A stretch of 64,000 nt of DNA, from assembly GCA_942159475.1 (NCBI GenBank), contig OW804095.1, forward strand, positions 154,503,145 through 154,567,144, in the 5' to 3' direction. A program made the position numbers and the translations under genes. The notes under the pieces were generated by a model, which was given only the letters and a program-made list of their open reading frames with translations, had not been told where the DNA came from and searched no databases. Positions 56,401 through 64,000 of this stretch are shown here, piece after piece; positions within the stretch are counted from its first letter, which is position 1; the number at the start of each line of letters is the position of its first letter. The stretch comes from Sthenelais limicola (taxonomy: Eukaryota > Annelida > Polychaeta > Phyllodocida > Sigalionidae).

Positions 56401-58885
56401 CTAAGCCCTCTCTATGCCCCCTGTACCCCCTACCTATACCTCCTCCAGTACTAAGCCCTCTCTATGCCCCCTGTACCCCCTACCTGTGCCTGCTCCAGTA
56501 CTAAGCCCTCTCTATGCCCCCTGTACCCCCTACCTATACCTGCTCCAGTACTAAGCCCTCTCTATGCCCCCTGTACCCCCTACCTATGCCTCCTCCAGTA
56601 CTAAGCCCTCTCTATGCCCCCTGTACCCCCTACCTATACCTGCTCCAGTACTAAGCCCTCTCTATGCCCCCTGTACCCCCTACCTATGCCTCCTCCAGTA
56701 CTAAGCCCTCTCTATGCCCCCTGTACCCCCTACCTATACCTCCTCCAGTACTAAGCCCTCTCTATGCCCCCTGTACCCCCTACCTATGCCTCCTCCAGTA
56801 CTAAGCCCTCTCTATGCCCCCTGTACCCCCTACCTCCAGTACTAAGCCCTCTCTATGCCCCCTGTACCCTCTACCTATGCCTCCTCCAGTACTAAGCACT
56901 CTCTATGCCCCCTGTACCCCCTACCTATACCTGCTCCAGTAAGCCCTCTCTATGCCCCCTGTACCCCCTACCTATACCTGCTCCAGTGCTAAGCCCTCTC
57001 TATGCCCCCTGTACCCCCTACCTATGCCTCCTCCAGTACTAAGCCCTCTCTATGCCCCCTGTACCCCCTACCTATGCCTCCTCCAGTAAGCCCTCTCTAT
57101 GCCCCCTGTACCCCCTACCTCCAGTACTAAGCCCTCTCTATGCCCCCTGTACCCCCTACCTCCAGTACTAAGCCCTCTCTATGCCCCTGTACCCCCTACC
57201 TATACCTGCTCCAGTAAGCCCTCTCTATGCCCCCTGTACCCCCTACCTATGCCTCCTCCAGTACTAAGCCCTCTCTATGCCCCCTGTACCCCCTACCTCC
57301 AGTACTAAGCCCTCTCTATGCCCCCTGTACCCCCTACCTATACCTCCTCCAGTAAGCCCTCTCTATGCTCCCTGTTCCCCCTACCTATACCTGCTCCAGT
57401 ACTAAGCCCTCTCTATGCCCCCCTGTACCCCCTACCTATGCCTCCTCCAGTACTAAGCCCTCTCTATGCCCCCTGTACCCCCTACCTATGCCTCCTCCAG
57501 TAAGCCCTCTCTATGCCCCCTGTACCCCCTACCTATACCTGCTCCAGTACTAAGCCCTCTCTATGCCCCCCTGTACCCCCTACCTATGCCTCCTCCAGTA
57601 CTAAGCCCTCTCTATGCCCCCTGTACCCCCTACCTATGCCTCCTCCAGTAAGCCCTCTCTATGCCCCCTGTACCCCCTACCTATACCTGCCCCAGTACTA
57701 AGCCCTCTCTATGCCCCCTGTACCCCCTACCTATGCCTCCTCCAGTAAGCCCTCTCTATGCCCCCTGTACCCCCTACCTATGCCTCCTCCAGTACTAAGC
57801 CCTCTCTATGCCCCCTGTACCCCCTACCTATACCTCCTCCAGTAAGCCCTCTCTATGCCCCCCGTACCCCTACCTACCCCTGCTCCAGTACTAAGCCCTC
57901 TCTATGTCCCCCGTACCCCCTACCTATACCTGCTCCAGTACTAAGCCCTCTCTATGCCCCCTGTACCCCCTACCTATGCCTCCTCCAGTACTAAGCCCTC
58001 TCTATGCCCCCTGTACCCCCTACCTATGCCTCCTCCAGTACTAAGCCCTCTCTATGCCCCCTGTACCCCCTACCTCCAGTACTAAGCCCTCTCTATGCCC
58101 CCTGTACCCCCTACCTCCAGTACTAAGCCCTCTCTATGCCCCCTGTACCCCCTACCTATGCCTGCTCCAGTACTAAGCCCTCTCTATGCACCCTGTACCC
58201 CCTACCTACCCCTGCTCCAGTACTAAGCCCTCTCTATGCCCCCTGTACCCCCTACCTATACCTGCTCCAGTAAGCCCTCTCTATGCCCCCTGTACCCCCT
58301 ACCTATGCCTCCTCCAGTACTAAGCCCTCTCTATGCCCCCTGTACCCCCTACCTATGCCTCCTCCAGTACTAAGCCCTCTCTATGCCCCCTGTACCCCCT
58401 ACCTATACCTCCTCCAGTACTAAGCCCTCTCTATGCCCCCTGTACCCCCTACCTATGCCTGCTCAAGTACTAAGCCCTCTCTATGCCCCCTGTACCCCCT
58501 ACCTATACCTCCTCCAGTACTAAGCCCTCTCTATGCCCCCTGTACCCCCTACCTATACCTGCTCCAGTACTAAGCCCTCTCTATGCCCCCTGTACCCCCT
58601 ACCTATGCCTCCTCCAGTACTAAGCCCTCTCTATGCCCCCTGTACCCCTACCTACCCCTGCTCCAGTACTAAGCCCTCTCTATGCCCCCTGTACCCCCTA
58701 CCTATGCCTCCTCCAGTACTAAGCCCTCTCTATGCCCCATGTACCCCCTACCTATACCTGCTCCAGTACTAAGCCCTCTCTATGCCCCCTGTACCCCCTA
58801 CCTATGCCTCCTCCAGTAAGCCCTCTCTATGCCCCCTGTACCCCCTACCTATGCCTCCTCCAGTAAGCCCTTTCTATGCCCCTAA
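53405..58885 (+). repeat. 50-bp satellite array, about 113 monomers
   Basis: The monomer is CCAGTACTAAGCCCTCTCTA, TGCCCCCTGTACCCCCTACC and TATGCCTCCT. Period 50 is seen at 53421 and 53471. Shorter forms lack TACT (46 bp, CCAGTAAGCCC) or the TATGCCTCCTCC block (about 38 bp). Variation at TATGCC/TATACC and CCTCC/CCTGC yields four main sub-types. The TAA in each unit limits plus frames to under 100 codons. Confidence 0.97.
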
Positions 58886-59092
58886 GCCCCATAATTAGAG
58901 AAGCCTTTCATTGCCCAGTTTTATAAGCACTGCCAATTTTCACTGAGCAATCTGATTGGTTGAGGAGAAGTTGACAAGAAGCAAATTCGCTTCTCGGCGG
59001 ATATCCGGTGGATGGGCTGTTGCCATGGTAATTTGTTTATATGAAAAGCGCCCCCTAGCGCCTGGCGGGTGGCAACATATCGTGTCACTTTC
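58886..59092. other. Short single-copy segment between two arrays
   Basis: It contains CTGATTGGTTGA (an inverted CCAAT box) at about 58951, and GCGCCCCCTAGCGCC at 59049-59063, similar to the CTCF core on the minus strand. No exon recognised. Confidence 0.4.
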
Positions 59093-59675
59093 ACACATTC
59101 CTCCCTCTTCTCCTTCTGTCCCCTCTCTCTCTCTTCTCCTTCTCTCTCCTCTCTCTCCTCTCTCTCCTCTCTCTCCTCTCTTCCCCCTCTCTCTCCTCTC
59201 TCTCTCCCTCTCCCCTCTCTCTCTTTCTTTCTCTCTCTCCTCTCTCTCTCCCTCTCTCCTCTCTCTCCTCTTTCTCCTCTCTCTCTCCCTCTCTCCCTCC
59301 TCTCTCTCCTCTCTCCTCTCTCTCCTACCTCCTATCTCTCCTCTCTCTCCTCTCTCCTCTCTCTCTCCTCTCTTCTCCCTCTCTCTCCTCTCTCTCTCCT
59401 CTCTCCCCTCTCTCTCCTCTCTCTCTCCTCTCTCTCCTCTCTCCCCTCTCTCTCCTCTCTCTCTCCTCCCTCTCTTCTCTCCTCCCTCTCTCCTCTCTCT
59501 CTCTCCCTCTCTCCTCTCTCTCCCTCTCCCTCTCTCCCCTCTCTCTCTTTCTTTCTCTCTTTCTCTCTCCTCTCTCTCCTATCTCTCACTCTCTCTGGCT
59601 CTTCTCCTTCTCTCTCTCTCTCTTCTCCTTCTCCTTCTCCTTCTCTCTCTCTCTCTTTCTTTCTTTTCTTCTCTG
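59093..59675. repeat. CT-rich simple repeat
   Basis: Mixed CTCTCTCCT and TTCTCC blocks, with C and T only over almost the whole stretch. The 242-codon plus frame is compositional. Confidence 0.95.
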
Positions 59676-60259
59676 AATCGTTAGTGTGCCGTGTCAGGTA
59701 ATCGAGGTAAGCCTAATCTCACTAAATTCAAAATGATTTAATAAACGTAGGTTAAGTTTATCCAAAAGGCGTCCAGTTTTTTGTGTTTAATTCTGATATA
59801 AACTAGGAAATGGGAATCCTTTTGCCAGGTCTTCAGAATTTAGAATTCAAATTAAAAAAATCTTTATTGCAATTGGAATTTACAAATGTTCGGTCACATC
59901 TGTAGCAACTGGTCAGTTCCTCCACCGACTGCCGACTTCAGATCTTTGACTGAATGATGTAACAAAAAGCGCTTGAAATTTAAACTAACATGCCTAGAAA
60001 ATCGAAATAAGATGTGTAATTATATTGACGATTGTGGTGAGAATGTGATGATAATGAAGTAGTTTGTAGTTTTTCATCTCACACCAGCTTCACACAGTGA
60101 GAGGAAACAGAAATGGGAGAACATTTGAGGTATGAGAAACAGACGTATCATTTTAATTCAATTCTCCAAATCTGTTTCTATTCCCGGACTCTAGCATCAG
60201 ATGCTGTCCCTTGCACGGGGTGTCCAGTACATTGTGAGACTCTCTGGGCGCAATAGGGC
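59676..60259. other. Unannotated DNA
   Basis: No frame, repeat or RNA recognised. Confidence 0.4.
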
Positions 60260-60875
60260 ATTTGCATAGCCGCCATCTTGAATCTTGACTCACATGGAAT
60301 TATGGGAGTTATATGTCGGTGTAAAAACTATGGCAGGGGATAACATGTAAATGGTCATGTTACATGTTTCTATGAATCAAGACTTCGTCTTTCCCATCAT
60401 CCATTTTCATTTTATAAATCTTTTAAACAAGCCATGATATCATTGATGTATTTATAAACGCTATAGTATAGCAAGAACAGCAAAGTAGAGCGTATGAGGG
60501 GGGCTATATTCTCCGAGTATGGCCGAGTTGTTTTTCAGCCATACAAGGAGAATATATGCCCCCGAAGACGCGATACTGTGCTATTCTTGCTTTTACTCCA
60601 TGATTCTTAACTTAAAACAACTTTATTTGCATTAATTTCATCAAAGTGAGATTATCTGCATAGTCTCAAACGGTTGTGACGTCACTGTACAATACAGGGA
60701 GTTTATATTGTCCACCTTGTGAGCGGCAAGTATATCGATTATATTGTACGCTCACGGCCAAATCATGGAATAATGAAGGGATCCTAGCAATTTCAGATAA
60801 AAATGTTGCTAAATATTTGTATGTCAGGTTTCAACTGAATCCATCCCAGCATGCACTGTAATATAGACATGCGCA
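60260..60875 (+). repeat. Dispersed repeat R1, copy 2, with an inserted foldback
   Basis: 60260-60330 and 60775-60875 match copy 1 (28115-28315), while about 440 bases between them are absent there. Within the extra sequence, 60470-60523 and 60538-60591 form an inverted repeat with arms of about 54 bases. The left arm starts AGCAAGAACAGCAAAGTAGA and includes TATATTCTCC. Confidence 0.7.
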
Positions 60876-61037
60876 GTGACAAACATTTATTACCTTTTCA
60901 AGCTTCCATTGATTGTAAGACAGTGATTTTGATAGGGCTATTCTGGAGACCTGTTGTTAGAGGCTTAGCTTCCTATTCATGTATTATTATTATCATTATT
61001 ATTTTATCTGCATGTGAATAAAAGTCTTTATATATAT

Positions 61038-61272
61038 TGGTCAGATTTTCAGAAAATATACAATTGGCAGCTCTACACATTAAGGAAATTCTCTTAAATT
61101 AGGCTGAAAAATGAATAATACCAGGTATATCTGGATATATTTGGTATCGCATTGATTAAAAGTATCAGTTCTGTTATGTTAAACTGCATTTTGAAGCCCA
61201 TTTCTGTGTTAAATGAGGGTTATTTGAGAGGATTGGTGAAGGTGAATTGTACATTTTCTGAAAATCTGACCC
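61038..61272 (+). mobile_element. MITE-A copy 10, full length
   Basis: The ends are TGGTCAGATTTTCAGAAAAT and CTGAAAATCTGACCC. The flanks ATAT and GTAT are not an exact duplication. Confidence 0.85.
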
Positions 61273-61355
61273 GTATAGGCCTAGCACTTCACCAATTGAG
61301 AAGGGGAAAGTTTATATACTCACCAGTGACTGGCAGTGAGAGTAGGAAGGTATAT

Positions 61356-61590
61356 GGGTCAGATCTTTAGAAAATGTACAATTTGCCTTCAACAATCCTC
61401 TCAAATAGCCCACATTTAAGACAAAAATGAGCTTCAAAATGCAGTTTAATATCACAGAACTGATATTTCAAATCAATGCAATGCCAAATACACTCAGATA
61501 TACCCGGTATTCAGCCTTTTTCAGCCTTATTTAGCAGAACTTTCTAAATGTGTAGATCTGCCAATTGTACATTTTCTGACGATCTGACCC
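61356..61590 (-). mobile_element. MITE-A copy 11, full length, TSD ATAT
   Basis: The ends are GGGTCAGATCTTTAGAAAAT and TTCTGACGATCTGACCC; ATAT flanks both sides. It lies only 83 bases from copy 10 in the opposite orientation. Confidence 0.85.
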
Positions 61591-61857
61591 ATATACATTG
61601 CTGATGCAGATAAGAAGATTTGGTTAACGAGTGGGAGTAAACTAAGAGGATGTTAAAGTCTTTAAACAGCTAGAGTGATATAGATGCATACGTCCAGCTG
61701 TAAACCTCTTGACTGAAAGAGTTAAGACTTTACTGGTGGTCTGAGAACTTCAGCAACTCTGGCAAACTATATTGTGAATAAGGAGTAACGGTCTATAGCT
61801 GTATAGAAGCACTTGGAGGCTGGATATCGCCTTCCGGTGGTTACATGGGTTAGGTGT

Positions 61858-62455
61858 GAACAGGGGGACACAGAGGAGACAGAGAAACAGAATGGAGACA
61901 GAGGGAGGGAAGAGATGAGAGAGGACAGAGGGAGAGAGAGGGAGAGGAGACACCGAGGGAAACAGAGTGGAGACAGAGGGAGGGGAGAGATGAGAGAGGA
62001 CAGAGGGGAGACAGAGGGAGAGGAGACTCCGAGAGAAACATAGGGGAGACAGAGGGAGGGAAGAGATGAGAGAGGACAGAGGGAGAGAGAGGGAGGGGAG
62101 ACTCCGAGAGAAACAGAGGGGAGACAGAGGGAGGGAAGAGATGAGAGAGGACAGAGGGGAGAGAGAGCAGAGAGAGCAGAGAGAGCAGAGAGTGGGAGAG
62201 GGTGCGAGGGAGAGAAGGGGAGAGAGAGGGTGCGAGGGAGAGAAGGTACAGAGAGGGAGCGAGGAGAGAAGGGGAGAGAGAAGGAGCGAGGAGAGAAGGG
62301 GAGAGAGAGAGGAGAGAGAGGAGAGAGGGGGAGGAGAAAGAGGAGAGAGAGGAGAGAGAGGAGAGAGAGGAGAGGGAGCGAGAGGGGAGCGAGGAGAGAG
62401 AGCAGAGAGAGAGGGAAGAGAGAGAGCAGAGAGAGAGGGTGCGAGGGAGAGAAGG
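61858..62455. repeat. GA-rich repeat, 75-bp units then GAGAGAGG
   Basis: Four units of 75-76 bp (GATGAGAGAGGACAGAGGG at about 61914, 61989, 62065 and 62140) are followed by irregular GGAGAGAGA. Only A and G occur over long runs on the plus strand, so frames on both strands are compositional. Confidence 0.95.
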
Positions 62456-62616
62456 GGAATGTACAAACCTATAGAATGATGTCAAGGAGGCACGCTAAGG
62501 CTAAGGTAATGAGCGTAAGACCCTCAGCGCAGCCTAGCGTCACTCAACTGTACCTGGACTAAATTAGCTTAAGAACGCTGGTGAGACGCTACTTCCGCCT
62601 CCTGTCTCCCTGCTGA

Positions 62617-62632
62617 GCCGCCAGGGGGCTGC
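62617..62632 (+). promoter_or_regulatory. CTCF-like motif
   Basis: GCCGCCAGGGGGCTGC matches the CC-N-C-C-A-G-G-G-G-G-C core closely. The match is by eye. 62456-62838 otherwise shows nothing recognised. Confidence 0.35.
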
Positions 62633-62838
62633 GGGGGTCACATATTCCGCTCGACGGGCCAGATAGGCAAATTACACATACAGGCTAATGGGGAACGCTA
62701 CAATAGTGGCGGCCCCTTCCGGACAGAACAGAACTACATGTATATTAGGCAACTGTCAGGATGACGGGTTAAATGGAGGCAATAAAACAAATGTAAATTT
62801 AAGGATTCCTTTGCAGTTATATATTATCAAATGCTGGT

Positions 62839-63035
62839 TCTGTAAACGTATTAATGTTCGTGTAGTATTTATTTTCACTATTTTAGCGCACCCACCTGTG
62901 TACGTAAAGAATAAATGCTGCGCGATATGTATAACTATTGCATGAACAAGGTGTGAGACTTCCTTGCTGCGCGAATTTAAATCCGCTTGAAAAGGTATCA
63001 ACGTTTTTATTGCGCGAAAATAAATCCGTGTACAA
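62839..63035 (+). mobile_element. MITE-C copy 2
   Basis: TTCTGTAAACGTATTAATGT opens the element. ATAACTATTGCATGAACAAG, GTGTGAGACTTCCTTGCTGC and GCGCGAAAATAAATCCGTG follow in the order of the reverse complement of copy 1. Confidence 0.75.
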
Positions 63036-63488
63036 CAAAACCGATTAATGCCGTCGGTAACAATCGTGTTGATTGGATTGTCATCTGATAATTCTTAAGT
63101 TATTAAAATATTTAACTAAAATAATGTCGATATAATAGGATTGGTGTTGAGTTATCACTCGATCTGATTAATATGGTTATTATTAAATTGTGTGCACTTG
63201 CCTCCAAAATCCATTTATATAATCATTGGAAACAAGTGTGTGGGATAAGGAATTAACTAGAAAGATATCTGAATTCTTGACGCTTGATTACCAACTCCCC
63301 TTTTCGGGGTTAGTTCTGTTGGGCCAAGATTTAAAAGTACTATACAATACAGTTTCCTAGGTTCTTTGGTCGTACATATGCTGGTAGGTATTTCATGTTT
63401 TTTACTTTATGATTATATTTTATAATTCACATCTAGTATTAAAAGAAAGATAAAGAAAGATGAAATAAAATACATAAATAAGTATATA
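63036..63488. other. Unannotated AT-rich DNA
   Basis: Nothing recognised. Confidence 0.4.
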
Positions 63489-63582
63489 CCATGTAGGCAA
63501 GGACCTCATCACTCCTCACCACCTACAGAACCAGCACAAACCATCGCAAGGCTTACCGCAGCCAGTGGAGACCACGCTTTAA
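63489..63582 (-). mobile_element. Half copy of the 30251 foldback element
   Basis: ACCATGTAGGCAAGGACCTC, CCACCTACAGAACCAGCACA, AACCATCGCAAGGCTTACCG and GCCAGTGGAGACCAC match the reverse complement of the left half of 30251-30464. Directly right of it, 63581-63619 reads on the minus strand CCGATGAGGAAAGTGAAGGA then CGAAGCCCTGAAACGT, a LINE/Penelope-like 3'-end style sequence. 63620-64000 shows nothing recognised. Confidence 0.7.
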
Positions 63583-64000
63583 TACGTTTCAGGGCTTCGT
63601 CCTTCACTTTCCTCATCGGTGGAATTTAGAAGAGTTCCAAAGAACTTAGATGTAACTTCCCAAACAGGCTTAGTTTCCAGATGAAGATATTTAGTAATTC
63701 TGAAACTGGATAGTGTAATGGTTAACCACATTTAATAAAAGGAGTTGAAACCATCTAAAACCGAAAAAAAACATCATTTTAATTTACGATAAAATGTTAT
63801 TTTAACCCGTTTATCACAGGCCGCAAGTGCAAAGTGCATAATTAAGTGGGGTTCAAAATCTGAGACATCCATATTTTGGGGCATTCAATAAAAATAAAAG
63901 CATCAATAATTTACGACTATGAATAATTGATCATATTTCAACCAGGAATTAGGCCGTACCAAAAAATGTAATTATTCCAAGCCCGTTGTGAGGTTCCGCT

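Noticed and set aside
58956..59701. 242-, 210- and 85-codon frames of Leu/Ser or Arg/Glu
   Set aside because: CT-rich simple repeat.
61750..62562. Leu/Ser-rich minus frames (238 and 211 codons) and Arg/Glu plus frames
   Set aside because: GA-rich repeat read on both strands.
1..64000. Telomeric or subtelomeric TTAGGG arrays
   Set aside because: No run of TTAGGG or CCCTAA units was found despite the satellite density.

Overview
The window is eukaryotic, gene-poor and dominated by repeats. No complete protein-coding gene, rRNA or bona fide tRNA gene could be supported. The only recognisable protein-coding remains are two decayed fragments of non-LTR retrotransposon (LINE) polymerase at the left end. 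One short possible exon with a weak SANT/Myb-like look ends at a 200-N assembly gap (25321-25520). An invertebrate, probably a mollusc, is suggested by three things: the LINE type, the many short inverted-repeat elements, and three copies of a GAGATTGGTTGCTTTACGCC-type repeat that resembles, from memory, an interspersed repeat common in gastropod genomes. This placement is inference and was not searched.

Layout. 0-7 kb: two opposed LINE 3' fragments with matching 3' ends, then AT-rich DNA holding several MITE-like elements. 7.1-10.5 kb: a C-rich 25-bp satellite. 11.4-13.3 kb: three G-rich or mixed minisatellites (29, 18/12 and 62 bp). 13.6-17.9 kb: MITE copies, a solo-LTR candidate and unannotated DNA. 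17.9-23.9 kb: a 23-bp satellite of about 258 monomers. 24.4-32.7 kb: foldback elements, a pyrimidine tract, a tRNA-like sequence, LINE/Penelope-like 3' ends and more MITEs. 32.8-45.2 kb: a 12.3-kb array of about 37-bp monomers containing a recent duplication of about 3.4 kb. 46.7-59.7 kb: five C- or pyrimidine-rich arrays (36, 14, 10 and 50 bp, and CT-rich). 61-64 kb: two MITE copies, a GA-rich array and repeat fragments. Tandem arrays make up more than half of the window by my addition of the intervals.

Three dispersed families recur often enough to define from this window alone. MITE-A is about 235 bp, starts GGGTCAGATTTTCAG, has 11 copies, and five of them have exact 4-bp target-site duplications. 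MITE-B is about 410 bp, has TIRs carrying TTTCAGGAAAATGAGTCA, and has seven full or partial copies. MITE-C is about 200 bp, has ACTGTAAAC-type ends and GCGAAAATAAAT, and has two inverted copies.

The most striking signal is in the 23-bp satellite. On the minus strand nearly every monomer contains CAGGTAAGT, a perfect consensus 5' splice site. On the plus strand many monomers contain ATACTTACCTG, identical to the 5' end of U1 snRNA. A transcript of either strand would therefore carry hundreds of U1-binding or U1-mimicking sites. Nothing here shows that the array is transcribed. The very long open frames over the C-rich arrays are compositional artefacts and are listed as rejected.
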